NCBI GenBank assembly: GCA_002727195.1
Contig: PBWH01000026.1
Location: 77,868-110,529 of the forward strand
Length of the DNA: 32,662 nt
Reading direction: 5' to 3'
DNA from: Gemmatimonadota bacterium
GTDB lineage: Bacteria > Latescibacterota > UBA2968
Below, piece by piece: positions 7,490 to 16,559 of the stretch; position 1 is the first letter of the stretch, and every line of letters begins with the position of its first letter. Both the position numbers and the translations under genes were made by a program. Under the pieces are notes generated by a model. It had not been told where the DNA came from, did not search any database, and saw only the letters and a program-made list of their open reading frames with translations.

Positions 7490-9112
7490 ATGTCGAACGT
7501 TGTTCAGATCTACGACACCACTCTGCGAGACGGCTCACAGGCCGAAGACATCGCCTTCTCCCTGGAGGACAAACTGCTGATCGCCCAGCGGCTCGATGAT
7601 TTCGGTGTGGACTATATCGAAGGCGGCTGGCCGAACCCGACCAACCCCAAGGACCTCGAGTTCTTCCGTCGGGCGAAAGACCTGACCTTCAAGAACGCGC
7701 GGATCACCTCCTTCGGCAGCACGCGGCGTGCACGGAACAAGCCGGAGGACGACTCGACACTCAACACACTCCTAGAGTCCGAAACGGAAACCGTCACGAT
7801 CTTCGGCAAGTCCTGGACCCTCCACGTCACCGATGTATTGAGGATCGACCTGGACGATAACGTCCGGATGATCGAGGATTCGGTCGCCTACCTCCGGTCA
7901 CGGGACCGAGAAGTGATCTACGACGCCGAGCACTTCTTCGATGGCTACAAGGCGGATCGAGACTACGTGATCCGCACGCTCAAGGCAGCGGAGGCCGGGG
8001 GCGCAGCGTGCGTCGTCCTATGCGATACGAACGGCGGAACCCTGCCGCTCGAACTCGTCGACATCCTCGACGACGTGAAAAATGAGATCGACTGCCCCTT
8101 CGGCATCCACCCGCACAACGATGCCGGAGTCGGCGTCGCCAATGCAGTCGTATCCGTCCAGCAGGGCGCGATCCAGGTGCAGGGCACGTTTAACGGCTAC
8201 GGAGAACGCTGCGGGAACGCGAATCTCTGCACGATCATCCCGAACATCGAACTCAAGCTGAACAAACGGCTCAAGTCTGGCGAGAACCTCGGCCAACTGA
8301 TGGACTTCTCGCGGTTTATCAGCGAGGTCGCCAACGTCTATCACGACCACCGCCAGCCATACGTCGGAGAGAGCGCCTTCGCGCACAAAGGCGGTGTCCA
8401 TGTCGACGCCATGAGCAAGGCGCCCACGTCGTACGAGCACATCGAGCCGGACCGGGTCGGGAACCAGAGCCGCTTCCTGCTATCCGAGCAATCAGGGACA
8501 GCGACCATCGCCGCAAAACTCGATCACCTTCTCCCGGACGTCGACAAGCGAGATCCCCGCGTCGTGTCTCTCCTAGATGAAGTCAAACAGCGCGAGCACG
8601 ATGGCTACATCTACGAGGGTGCGGAAGCCTCCTTCGACATCCTAGCCCGCAAGGCCCTTTATGGATTCGATGATCCCTTCAAGCTGATCGGGTTCCGGAC
8701 CATCAACCGAAAATGCGCCGAGGGCACAGCTGAAGTGGAAGCCATCGTGAAGCTTGATGTGAAAGGCGAGCTGTGCCACACAGTCGCCGAAGGAGACGGT
8801 CCGGTCAACGCTCTCGACGGTGCCCTCAGACTCGCCCTTGAGAGCGAGTATCCCGCTCTCAAGTCCGTCCGGCTCGAGGACTACAAAGTCCGTGTTCTCG
8901 GCAGCAGCGACGGCACGGCAGCGAAAGTCCGCGTCCTGATCGAGTCCTCCGACCGACACAGAGTCTGGAGCACGATCGGCGTGTCAGAGAACATCATCGA
9001 TGCGAGCTGGATCGCCCTTGTGGACAGTCTCACCTATAAACTCCTGATCGACGGTGTCATCGGCGGCGAGAAGGAAACGACTGACGACACCTCCGAAAAA
9101 GCGATCGCCTGA
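7490..9112 (+). CDS. cimA: (R)-citramalate synthase
   Basis: CimA condenses acetyl-CoA with pyruvate to citramalate, starting the threonine-independent route to 2-oxobutyrate and isoleucine. From ATG 7490 (AAGGAG at 7477-7482) the product is 540 residues, typical of the long citramalate synthase type rather than LeuA. It opens with VQIYDTTLRDGSQAEDIAFS, has IEGGWPNPTNPKD (characteristic of this subfamily where LeuA has AGFPxSS), IHPHNDAGVGVANA as the metal-binding His motif, and FAHKGGVHVDA. A C-terminal regulatory LeuA dimer domain follows about residue 400. The upstream in-frame ATG at 7457 lacks a ribosome site. Its substrate chain depends on LeuCDB encoded just upstream. Confidence 0.93.
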   Translation: MSNVVQIYDTTLRDGSQAEDIAFSLEDKLLIAQRLDDFGVDYIEGGWPNPTNPKDLEFFRRAKDLTFKNARITSFGSTRRARNKPEDDSTLNTLLESETETVTIFGKSWTLHVTDVLRIDLDDNVRMIEDSVAYLRSRDREVIYDAEHFFDGYKADRDYVIRTLKAAEAGGAACVVLCDTNGGTLPLELVDILDDVKNEIDCPFGIHPHNDAGVGVANAVVSVQQGAIQVQGTFNGYGERCGNANLCTIIPNIELKLNKRLKSGENLGQLMDFSRFISEVANVYHDHRQPYVGESAFAHKGGVHVDAMSKAPTSYEHIEPDRVGNQSRFLLSEQSGTATIAAKLDHLLPDVDKRDPRVVSLLDEVKQREHDGYIYEGAEASFDILARKALYGFDDPFKLIGFRTINRKCAEGTAEVEAIVKLDVKGELCHTVAEGDGPVNALDGALRLALESEYPALKSVRLEDYKVRVLGSSDGTAAKVRVLIESSDRHRVWSTIGVSENIIDASWIALVDSLTYKLLIDGVIGGEKETTDDTSEKAIA

Positions 9113-9115
9113 ACC

Positions 9116-10294
9116 ATGAGCATGAGAGTGTTATCCCGCAGGCTCGAACGCCTGCCTCCATACGTGTTCCACGAAGTGAACGCGCTCAAAATGAAGCTGC
9201 GCCGTGACGGGGTGGATATCATCGACCTCGGCATGGGGAATCCGGACCAGCCGACACCTGACCACATCATCGACAAGATGGTGGAGGTGGCACACGACCC
9301 GAAAGCGCACGGCTACTCCCCTTCCGCCGGACTGCCGGCTCTGAAGCGCGCGATCTGCCGACACTATGACCGGCGATTCGGCGTCAGTCTGGCCCCGGAA
9401 TCGGAGTCGATCGTCACCATCGGTTCCAAGGAAGGGATCGCTCACATCCTGCTGGCCCTCCTGGACCCGGGTGATCAGGCGATCGTACCGAACCCGGCCT
9501 ATCCCCTGCACCTCTACGGGGTGGCGATCGCGAATGGGAATGTCGTCAGCCTGCCCCTCCGGGAGGAGAAGAACTTCGTCCCGGACATGGAGATGTTAAC
9601 GCGGGAACTGTGGCCGAAGCCGAAGGTCATGATCTTCAACTTCCCGCACAACCCGACGACGGCCACGGTCGACATCAGCTTCTTTGAAGAGATCGTCGAC
9701 TTCGCCAAACGGCAGAACATCATCGTGATCCACGACATGGCATACTCGGACATCGCCTTCGACGGGTTCGAAGTCCCAAGCATGCTCCAGGTCAAAGGAG
9801 CCAAAGATGTCGGCGTGGAGTTCTACACGATGTCCAAGTCGTATAACATGGCTGGTGCCCGCGTTGGATTCTGTCTCGGCAATCCTAAGATCATCCACGC
9901 GTTATCCGTCATCAAGAACTACTATGACTATGGCGTGTATACGCCGATCCAGGTCTCAGCGATCGCCGCACTCGATGGACCACAGGACTGCGTGCGCGTG
10001 GCTCGCAAGCGGTATCAGCATCGTCGGGATACTCTGGTTGAAGGGTTGACACGAATCGGCTGGAACGTCCCGACGCCAAAGGCCTCGATGTTTCTCTGGG
10101 CGCCGATTCCCGACCAGTATCAACACATGGGATCGATGGCTTTCTCGATGAAGCTGATGAAAGAGGCCGAGGTCGCCGTTTCACCCGGGGTCGGGTTCGG
10201 CGACAACGGCGAAGGATATGTAAGAATCTCTCTCGTAGAGAACGATCACCGCATCCGGCAGGCAATCCGGAACATCAAGCGCGCCTTATTCTAG
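9116..10294 (+). CDS. alaC: Class I/II PLP aminotransferase, AlaC-like
   Basis: This is a fold-type I aminotransferase of the alanine-synthesising AlaC (YfdZ) type, which makes alanine from pyruvate with glutamate. The 392-residue product shows IDLGMGNPDQPTP, the glycine-rich GYSPSAGLPALKRAI, NFPHNPT, and the PLP-lysine motif MSKSYNMAGARVG (Lys near residue 242). The KMKLRRDGVDIIDLGMGNPD opening is typical of AlaC. It starts at ATG 9116, only 3 bases after the cimA stop, so it is co-translated. Specificity cannot be fixed from sequence; it may also transaminate branched-chain 2-oxo acids. Confidence 0.85.
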   Translation: MSMRVLSRRLERLPPYVFHEVNALKMKLRRDGVDIIDLGMGNPDQPTPDHIIDKMVEVAHDPKAHGYSPSAGLPALKRAICRHYDRRFGVSLAPESESIVTIGSKEGIAHILLALLDPGDQAIVPNPAYPLHLYGVAIANGNVVSLPLREEKNFVPDMEMLTRELWPKPKVMIFNFPHNPTTATVDISFFEEIVDFAKRQNIIVIHDMAYSDIAFDGFEVPSMLQVKGAKDVGVEFYTMSKSYNMAGARVGFCLGNPKIIHALSVIKNYYDYGVYTPIQVSAIAALDGPQDCVRVARKRYQHRRDTLVEGLTRIGWNVPTPKASMFLWAPIPDQYQHMGSMAFSMKLMKEAEVAVSPGVGFGDNGEGYVRISLVENDHRIRQAIRNIKRALF

Positions 10295-10304
10295 AGAGAC
10301 AACA

Positions 10305-11498
10305 GTGGATCTTCACGACGACCAGCTTCTCCCCCCCGTCGGATACACGGCGTCTGGCCTGGCCTGTGGCATATACCCCGACGGGCGGAAGGACATCGCC
10401 CTGATCGCATCGGATCGACCAGCTTCGGCTGCGGGTATGTTCACGACCAACCGTGTCCAGGCCGCTCCCGTACACCTCAATCGCGAGCACCTGATCGACG
10501 GCAAGGCACAGGCGATCCTGATCAACAGTGGGAACGCGAACGCGTGCACGGGCGAGAAAGGCATGGCCAATGCTCGGCACGAAGCCGCCCTCATCGCCGA
10601 TCGCCTGTCGCTCACCCCTGAAGATGTGCTGGTCAACTCGACGGGCGTCATCGGTGTTCAACTTCCGATGGACAAAGTCGAAACCGGCATCGCGGGCGTG
10701 CTGGACACGCTTGGATCAGGGTGGGATGACGCCGCAGAGGCGATCATGACCACCGACACTGTCCCCAAAAAGGCGAGCGCCACCCTCACCATCGGCGGCA
10801 AAACCGTCACCCTTGCGGGGATAGCAAAGGGATCGGGGATGATCGCGCCGAACATGGCGACCATGCTGTGTTACGTCGTCACTGACGCAGCCATCGCCGC
10901 GGAAGACCTGCGGGGCGCTCTGTCGCAGACCTCTCAACGCTCCTTCAATTGTGTCACTGTCGATGGCGACATGAGCACGAACGACACGATCATCCTGATG
11001 GCCAACGGCGGCTCTGAAACCGGCCAAATCTCCGACGACAACCTCTCCGATTTTACAGACGCCCTCGAGCAGTTGCTCATCAACTTTGCTCGCAAGGTCG
11101 CCCGTGACGGTGAAGGAGCGACGAAGCTGATCACGATTACGGTCAACGGCGCTAAGAGCGAAGCGGACGGTCGCACCGTCGGTCTCTCCGTCGCCAATTC
11201 TAGCCTGGTGAAAACGGCTGTTTTCGGTCGTGATCCCAACTGGGGCCGAATCCTCTGCGCCATGGGATATGCGGGAATCGACTTCGACCCCGACCGGGCG
11301 ACGGTATCGATGGCCGGTATCCCGATCTACGCGGACGGTGCCGGACTCGAGTTCGATCACGACGCGGCCGTGGAAGCGCTTGGGGCAGAAGAGATCCCGA
11401 TCGACATCAACCTCGCCGAGGGCGATGCTCAGATCGTGATTTACACCTGCGACCTCACCTACGACTACGTTCGGATCAACGCCGAATACACCACCTGA
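10305..11498 (+). CDS. argJ: Bifunctional glutamate N-acetyltransferase / ornithine acetyltransferase
   Basis: ArgJ transfers acetyl from N-acetylornithine to glutamate, recycling acetyl in arginine synthesis, and may also use acetyl-CoA. The 397-residue precursor self-cleaves before a threonine. Here KGSGMIAPNMATML places the nucleophile at Thr186. Other signatures are NSGNANACTG, VTVDGDMSTNDT and FGRDPNWGRI. GTG 10305 follows GAGAGA, 10 bases after alaC. The stop overlaps the next ATG (TGATG at 11496-11500). Whether it is mono- or bifunctional cannot be told from sequence. Confidence 0.94.
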   Translation: MDLHDDQLLPPVGYTASGLACGIYPDGRKDIALIASDRPASAAGMFTTNRVQAAPVHLNREHLIDGKAQAILINSGNANACTGEKGMANARHEAALIADRLSLTPEDVLVNSTGVIGVQLPMDKVETGIAGVLDTLGSGWDDAAEAIMTTDTVPKKASATLTIGGKTVTLAGIAKGSGMIAPNMATMLCYVVTDAAIAAEDLRGALSQTSQRSFNCVTVDGDMSTNDTIILMANGGSETGQISDDNLSDFTDALEQLLINFARKVARDGEGATKLITITVNGAKSEADGRTVGLSVANSSLVKTAVFGRDPNWGRILCAMGYAGIDFDPDRATVSMAGIPIYADGAGLEFDHDAAVEALGAEEIPIDINLAEGDAQIVIYTCDLTYDYVRINAEYTT

Positions 11499-12685
11499 TG
11501 TCCTCCCCCTTCTCCGATCGAGTCCTTCAAATGGAGGCCTCCGTCACGGTTGCGACCACCGCGAAAGCCGCCGAGCTCCGACGGCAGGGCGAGGATGTGA
11601 TCGCCATGAGCGCGGGTGAACCGGATGTCGACACCCCAGAGAACATCAAGCGAGCCGGCGTCGCGGCGATCGAAGCCGGGCACACCAAATACACGAGCCC
11701 CGCTTCAGGTCTGATCGAGCTGAAGGAAGCCATCTGCAGAAAACTGGACCGGGATAACGGCCTGAGCTACGAGCCAGGCCAGATCGTGATTACGTGCGGG
11801 GCCAAGCAAGTGATCTTCGACGCGATCGCCGCTCTGATCAACCCCGGAGACGAAGCGATCCTTCCGGCCCCCCTCTACGTCAGTTACGCGGACCAGGTCA
11901 AATTGATGGGCGGTGTACCCGTCATTATCCAGACCGACCCGGCCGATCGTTTCTGCCTGAACGTGGACCAGCTAGAGGCAGCGATTACGGAGCGGTCCAA
12001 GTTGATCATCTTCAACAGCCCGTCGAACCCGACCGGTGAGATCTACCCGGCGGAACGGTGGCAGTCGATTGCTGACGTCCTGGCCGAAACCGGCATCCAC
12101 GTGATCACGGACGAGATCTACGAGAAGTTCATCTACGACGGTGAGCACGCCTCGATCGCCACGAAAAATGAGCGTCTTCTCGAGCGGACCCTCGTGGTGA
12201 ACGGTTTCTCCAAGGCCTATGCGATGACCGGCTGGCGTGTCGGATACGGCGCCGGTCCGTCCGAATGGATGTCGCATATCGCCAAGATCCAGAGTCAGGA
12301 GACAACCAACACTTGCACGATCTCACAACACGCCGCGATCGAAGCGCTGGAAGGCCCACAGGACAGCATCACGGGGATGCGAGCGCTCTTCCAGGCGCGT
12401 AGGGACCTGATCGCCTCTCGTTTGGACGCGCTTCCCGGCGTGTCGTGCCCCGCTCCGGCAGGCGCATTCTACGTCTTTCCTGACGTGAGAGAGTTGATTT
12501 CCGACACGAAAATCGAGGATGATGTGTACCTCTGCGGTTATCTTCTCGATGAAGCGAAAATTGCTGCAGTACCGGGAGCAGGCTTCGGTACTCCCGGATA
12601 CGTAAGATTCTCCTACACCCTAGCTGACGATCGACTCGAGGAAGCGATTCGCCGAGTCGAAGACGCGATCGGTAAACTGAGGTAG
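11498..12685 (+). CDS. aspC: Aspartate aminotransferase-like class I enzyme
   Basis: This PLP-dependent aminotransferase is of the Ib subgroup (thermophile or Bacillus AspB-like). The 395-residue product shows MSAGEPDVDTPENIK, YTSPASGLIELKEAI, FNSPSNPTGEIY, DEIYEKFIYDG and the PLP-lysine motif NGFSKAYAMTGWRVGYG (Lys near residue 233). Its ATG overlaps the argJ stop by one base, implying translational coupling. Aspartate/2-oxoglutarate exchange is the family's usual activity; prephenate or aromatic activity is possible in this subgroup. Confidence 0.88.
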   Translation: MSSPFSDRVLQMEASVTVATTAKAAELRRQGEDVIAMSAGEPDVDTPENIKRAGVAAIEAGHTKYTSPASGLIELKEAICRKLDRDNGLSYEPGQIVITCGAKQVIFDAIAALINPGDEAILPAPLYVSYADQVKLMGGVPVIIQTDPADRFCLNVDQLEAAITERSKLIIFNSPSNPTGEIYPAERWQSIADVLAETGIHVITDEIYEKFIYDGEHASIATKNERLLERTLVVNGFSKAYAMTGWRVGYGAGPSEWMSHIAKIQSQETTNTCTISQHAAIEALEGPQDSITGMRALFQARRDLIASRLDALPGVSCPAPAGAFYVFPDVRELISDTKIEDDVYLCGYLLDEAKIAAVPGAGFGTPGYVRFSYTLADDRLEEAIRRVEDAIGKLR

Positions 12686-12688
12686 GCC

Positions 12689-13654
12689 ATGAACACGAAC
12701 AGCAGGATATATCTCGAGTTCGAGAAACCGCTCGAAAAGATCGAGAAGAAAATCGAGGAGATGCAGGCACACGCCGAGTCCGAGAACCTCGATATGTCGG
12801 CGGAGATCGCATCACTCAAGGAGCGAGCGACGAACCTCGAGAAGGACCTGTATGAGAACCTCACAAGGTGGCAGAAGGTTCAGGTCGCACGGCACCCGCA
12901 ACGCCCTTACACGATGGACTACATCGACATGATGCTGACCGATTTCGTCGAGCTTCACGGCGACCGCCAATATCGCGACGATCCGGCTATCGTCGGTGGC
13001 ATGGGGCGAATCGACGGTCGGCCCATCGTGCTGATCGGTCAGCAGAAGGGCCGAAACACCAAGGAGAACCTGCATCGTAACTTCGGGATGCCCTATCCCG
13101 AGGGATACCGGAAGGCGCTCCGCCTGATGAAGATGGCCGAGAAGTTCTCTCGCCCTGTCGTCTGCCTTGTGGATACGCCGGGCGCGTTCCCTGGACTCGG
13201 GTCCGAGGAGCGGAACGTTTCGGAGGCAATCGGACGCAATCTGTTCGAAATGGCGAAGCTTGCGATCCCGATTATCATCGTCGTGATCGGAGAGGGCGCG
13301 AGCGGCGGGGCACTCGGGATCGGGGTTGGTGACCGGATCCTGATGCTCGAAAACGCCTGGTATTCTGTGATCAACCCAGATTCCTGCTCTCTCATCCTCT
13401 GGCGCAACCGCGACAAGAAGGAGGAGGCCGCCGACGCCATGAAGATCGCGGCCCAAGACCTGACCGAATACGGCATCGTCGACAGGGTGGTCCCGGAGCC
13501 GCTCGGTGGCGCCCACAAGGACCCGATCCTGACCGCGAACAACCTGAAGCGGGCGATTGTCGAGACGCTGGACGAGCTGGCTGCAAAACCGGTGGAGACC
13601 CTATCACCGGACCGGATCGACAAGTTCTGCAAGATGGGTGTTTGGGACGAGTAG
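12689..13654 (+). CDS. accA: Acetyl-CoA carboxylase carboxyltransferase alpha subunit
   Basis: AccA pairs with AccD to carboxylate acetyl-CoA for fatty acid synthesis. The 321-residue product matches Escherichia coli AccA in size and motifs. It has an N-terminal coiled helix ([20 protein letters not shown]), then [62 protein letters not shown] and [15 protein letters not shown] for the oxyanion and CoA site. It starts 3 bases after aspC (TAGGCCATG) with no strong ribosome site of its own, so it probably depends on coupling. It is the last gene of the block. Confidence 0.97.
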   Translation: MNTNSRIYLEFEKPLEKIEKKIEEMQAHAESENLDMSAEIASLKERATNLEKDLYENLTRWQKVQVARHPQRPYTMDYIDMMLTDFVELHGDRQYRDDPAIVGGMGRIDGRPIVLIGQQKGRNTKENLHRNFGMPYPEGYRKALRLMKMAEKFSRPVVCLVDTPGAFPGLGSEERNVSEAIGRNLFEMAKLAIPIIIVVIGEGASGGALGIGVGDRILMLENAWYSVINPDSCSLILWRNRDKKEEAADAMKIAAQDLTEYGIVDRVVPEPLGGAHKDPILTANNLKRAIVETLDELAAKPVETLSPDRIDKFCKMGVWDE

Positions 13655-13948
13655 GCGATTCGCGGGCCAGCAAACCCTGGGCCACCGTCAGTGTTCGTAC
13701 CCCGCCCCGGGCACCTGATCCTTGCCCCTTCCGACGCTAAACCCTTGTCGCGTCAGACTCTGCATTCCTCACAAAAATGTGGCAAAACGGGCAGTGCTGA
13801 AAAACACCCTAACCGCCTTTTTTTGCCCTTTAAAAAAAAATGCGGGAGGGATGCTCTTATGTTTCAAGAGCTTAGTGAAAAAGCCCGTAAATTAGAGGAA
13901 AATTCCGGCAAAATACGCTTGACGACCCCATTCCTCCCGTTTATATTC

Positions 13949-14200
13949 CTAACCAGCTTGAACGACGTTTGTTGTTGTATCTCTTTTATCTACAATGAGA
14001 TACAAGGTATTTCTGCGTAAACCGGCCTGTACCACGGCTGGCAGAGGCGTTTCGGGAGGCTTGAGGACTGACCCTGCATCGATGAGCTTGAAATCGATGC
14101 TCGAATCACCCTCAACGGCACACTTCAGACCGAATACTCGGTTGCCTCCATAGTGGTCCAAATCGACCACCTCCCCCGAAGAAACCCGGCGCGCGGTCAT
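13949..14200 (-). CDS. Possible small protein or gene remnant
   Basis: On the minus strand an ATG at 14200-14198 begins an 83-codon frame beginning MTARRVSSGEVVDLDHYGG and including LKCAVEGDSSIDFKLIDAG and NTLYLIVDKRD. Amino acid composition is protein-like, with moderately GC-rich third positions in its first part and AT-rich codons at the end, where it runs through a perfect palindrome. A GTG at 14215 could extend it by five codons. The GAGG upstream of the ATG is too close to be a good ribosome site. I recognise no family. It may be the tail of a decayed gene, since it lies next to the comEC pseudogene. Confidence 0.25.
   Translation of the reverse strand: MTARRVSSGEVVDLDHYGGNRVFGLKCAVEGDSSIDFKLIDAGSVLKPPETPLPAVVQAGLRRNTLYLIVDKRDTTTNVVQAG
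13975..14005. repeat. Perfect 9-bp AT-rich inverted repeat
   Basis: TTGTATCTC at 13975-13983 and GAGATACAA at 13997-14005 are exact complements around a 13-base spacer. It could be an operator or a hairpin. No adjacent regulator gene is present. Confidence 0.5.
14076..14100. repeat. Perfect 8-bp inverted repeat
   Basis: GCATCGAT at 14076-14083 and ATCGATGC at 14093-14100 are exact complements around a 9-base loop, inside the doubtful minus-strand ORF. Function unknown. Confidence 0.4.
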
Positions 14201-14456
14201 CCTCTTCAGTTGCACTCTTTTTGAAATCGTTTGAAAGACGGTCTGACCATGACGACGGCAGTGCGTCTAGGCGCGGCCAGACCGGATGGAATTGGGCGGA
14301 GTTGAGGTGGCTCGACGACGTGCCCGGTGGTAGTGACACTCTGTTCGGATTAACTCAGCGATATTGGGGGAGATAGCGCTGGGAGACATCTGAATCACGC
14401 AGACGTGAAACTCCCATAGATGCATCCCGGGCGCATCGATAGAGTCGCTTCCTCCG

Positions 14457-14500
14457 CCCTCTTTTTTGAGGGGCCGATAACAGTTTATGGTCGGCCCTTT
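14457..14500 (+). terminator. Possible + strand terminator with overlapping small hairpin
   Basis: GGGCCGA at 14471-14477 pairs with TCGGCCC at 14491-14497 and is followed by TTTCTGTTT. A second small hairpin, CCCTC-TTTTTT-GAGGG (14457-14472), overlaps its 5' side. It would end transcripts entering the gap from accA, although it lies more than 800 bases downstream of that gene. The T-run is imperfect. Confidence 0.4.
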
Positions 14501-14529
14501 CTGTTTCCAGGTGTCTCCCGACCCTGATC

Positions 14530-16300
14530 CCCGTCCCATTGACCCTGCAGGTCGGACAGCTATTCAGGTCCGTCCGATCCCCCTTGTCCCCTCTGCCGGT
14601 GTCGCACCAGAACCCTGGTGATGGGTTCTTGAACTTGTTCGCTAACCTGCACGAGATCGCGACCATTTCCGGTTTCGCCCCTTGCAGGAAACGATGACTC
14701 GATGAGGTCTTGGACCCATGGTGAGCCGATTTGAGCAGATCCACATCCAACAGCTCCCCTCACGCGACGAGCGCTCCATCTGTTCCGTGCTCTATATCGC
14801 CCGTCAATAGGAGTGAATAACCTGCGTAGTCAACCCGCAGGACAACCGAACCGTTGTTCAACCCTTCGGGCGCGGGGACATCCCGATTCACGAACGACGC
14901 TCGTGGGTGCAATATGGTCACCCGTACGTCCCCGAACCCCGTCATCACCTCTCCCGCTTCCACCACGTGTCGGGTGATTCCACGCGCCGCGATCAGCCTC
15001 AGGATCCGACCTCCTGTGCGCGAGGCGTAGTGCTGACTGGATTCGACATAGTACCCAACCTCTATCCGGTCCAGTATCGTCATCAGTTCCGCGTGTGGGT
15101 AGCGACGCGATCAAGGGCACCGTCGACAGTTGTGCCGCCAGCGAGACGGCGATGGGCGAAGCACCCGATCTGGATCACCATTCGTTTCGACCCAGCGCTA
15201 GCCACGCCGTCAGAGGACGATGCAGGAGCAGAATCCCCCGGTCGCCGCTAAGGACAGCTGGAAACCGAGCTGGCTGACATCCAGAGGTCTGACGACGAGC
15301 AGGACCACTCCCGCCACACCAACCGCATTGAGTTCGTTCACCCGTAGGCGCAGCTCCCAAGCCCAGACCACAATCGACGCGACAAAGGCCGCCCGGACCA
15401 CCGAGGTGAGAAGACCTGTCACGATCTCCTACGCCTACACAGCGAGCGTCGTGATCACGCTGGACACATCCATCCCTCCGCCTGTCGCACGGGCAACCAG
15501 AAAGGCGCCCGCCGCCACCAGGCCGACGTGAAGGCCAGAAACAGCCAGAACGTAGCTCACCCCAGATCGGCTGAACGTGCGTAGGACCTCGTCATCGATG
15601 CCGCTCTTGTCACCGAGAAGCCCCCCCTCCAGAAGCGCCGAAGGTACACCGGTCAGGTTCTGTCGGATCGCAGCCCGCACGTGCGACCGAACCGGATGGA
15701 CGCACCTGTTCATCAGCCAGTCGTCCTCGGACAGGTGCGTAAGGTCACAAATCACAAACGGATCGCACACTGGCAGTGAGGAAGAGCTCCTTTGATCGTA
15801 AGTAGGTGCAGTATTCGAACCCACCTATATTGCACGCCCGCGGTGGTTTGCGTATGCGAGCACTGAATGCGGACGCGATCGCCCGGCCGCACCATCGGCG
15901 TGAAGAAGGCACAGGTCACCTGCATTTCCCCACATACAGTGAACACAGGATACGAGCGGATCACCACAGTCGCTTCAATCCCGAACAGGCTGTTCTCTCC
16001 GATGAGATCGAGAAGGGTGACGACATACCCTTCCACCGTGACAACCTCGGAACGCACCGGAAATGCACTCAGATGATTCCTGGGAAGTGCAAGCGTCTGA
16101 ACCGATGCGTGGACAAAGCCTACCCATGCCACAAGAAAGAGAAGCAACGGCGTGGACAGACGGGTGGTCCGGACACATACCCCGCCGACCCTAGGGACCG
16201 ACAGTACCGCCAGCCCGGCATCCAGGGGAACACTTAAGTTCACCCCTACCCAGAAAGATAGCCCAAATGCCAGGAACAGAACCCAACCAAGATGACGCAC
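14530..16300 (-). pseudogene. comEC: Degraded comEC (competence DNA-uptake channel)
   Basis: ComEC is an inner-membrane channel carrying single-stranded DNA during transformation. Pieces of one gene appear in order on the minus strand. 16300 to about 15780 is the hydrophobic N-terminal region. 15824-15435 contains the competence core GGLLGDKSGIDDEVLRTF and VLAVSGLHVGL. 15422-15210 has SVVRAAF and LGFQLSLAATGG. 15083-14760 is the C-terminal metallo-beta-lactamase-like domain (NNGSVVLRVDYAGYSLLLTG), continuing after a stop to LLKSAHHGSKTSSS near 14730. Lesions include a frameshift near 15780, TAG codons at 15435-15437 and 15429-15431, a frameshift near 15250, TGA at 15175-15177, a frameshift near 15090, and TGA at 14760-14762. 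The remnant is about 1.8 kb, and much of the second half of the membrane core seems to be missing. Several independent lesions make recoding or sequencing error unlikely. Confidence 0.88.
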
Positions 16301-16302
16301 TC

Positions 16303-16318
16303 AGTAGCCTCCGCTACT
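16303..16318 (-). promoter_or_regulatory. Hairpin holding the former comEC ribosome site
   Basis: AGTAGC at 16303-16308 pairs with GCTACT at 16313-16318. On the minus strand the loop reads GGAG, the Shine-Dalgarno for the GTG start of the comEC remnant at 16300. It could have been a translation-control hairpin in the intact gene. Confidence 0.35.
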
Positions 16319-16467
16319 AGCTCTTTTAGGAAGCCTCTCTGCAACAAGCTGGCTGCTCCGGATTCCCTGCCATTCAGGCAATACGGCCTGCTGCGTTGGA
16401 AAAGTTCAGCAACCGATGCCGGTAACTGTACTGAGACGTTTCAAACCTGAGTTTCCGGAGGAAAGCT

Positions 16468-16496
16468 TTGACACCCACCAGGTGGGGTGGTATATT
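16468..16496 (+). promoter_or_regulatory. Near-consensus sigma70 promoter with palindromic spacer upstream of ecfT
   Basis: TTGACA at 16468-16473, a 17-base spacer and TATATT at 16491-16496 make the best promoter in the window (perfect -35, 5 of 6 in -10). The spacer begins with the palindrome CCCACC-A-GGTGGG (16474-16486), which could be an operator for a repressor occluding RNA polymerase. Transcription would start near 16503, consistent with the ecfT ATG at 16560. Confidence 0.7.
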
Positions 16497-16559
16497 TTCG
16501 CGACCAAAAACCGACCTAATCCTTGCTTTTTTATATGGTTACGCGTTCTTTTTCAACCC

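Larger units (their letters stand above)
13655..14529. other. Long, mostly non-coding AT-richer gap with several palindromes
   Basis: About 870 bases follow accA without a convincing gene. Its first 370 bases are clearly more AT-rich than the flanking operon (T-run near 13818-13824, A-run near 13831-13839). Inverted repeats lie at 13851-13869 (GCTCTT/AAGAGC), 13975-14005, 14076-14100 and 14471-14497. A short + frame starting at ATG 13860 with GGGAGGG upstream encodes 53 residues without recognisable features. The only other candidate is the small minus-strand ORF listed below. Confidence 0.6.

Noticed and set aside
14760..15177. In-frame UGA codons in comEC as selenocysteine sites
   Set aside because: The aligned ComEC positions are not cysteine (Arg-like at 14760-14762), and nearby TAG codons and frameshifts show general decay rather than recoding.
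16416..16559. 48-codon N-terminal extension of EcfT
   Set aside because: It would overlap the near-consensus promoter at 16468-16496, and EcfT proteins begin close to the DARTK region.
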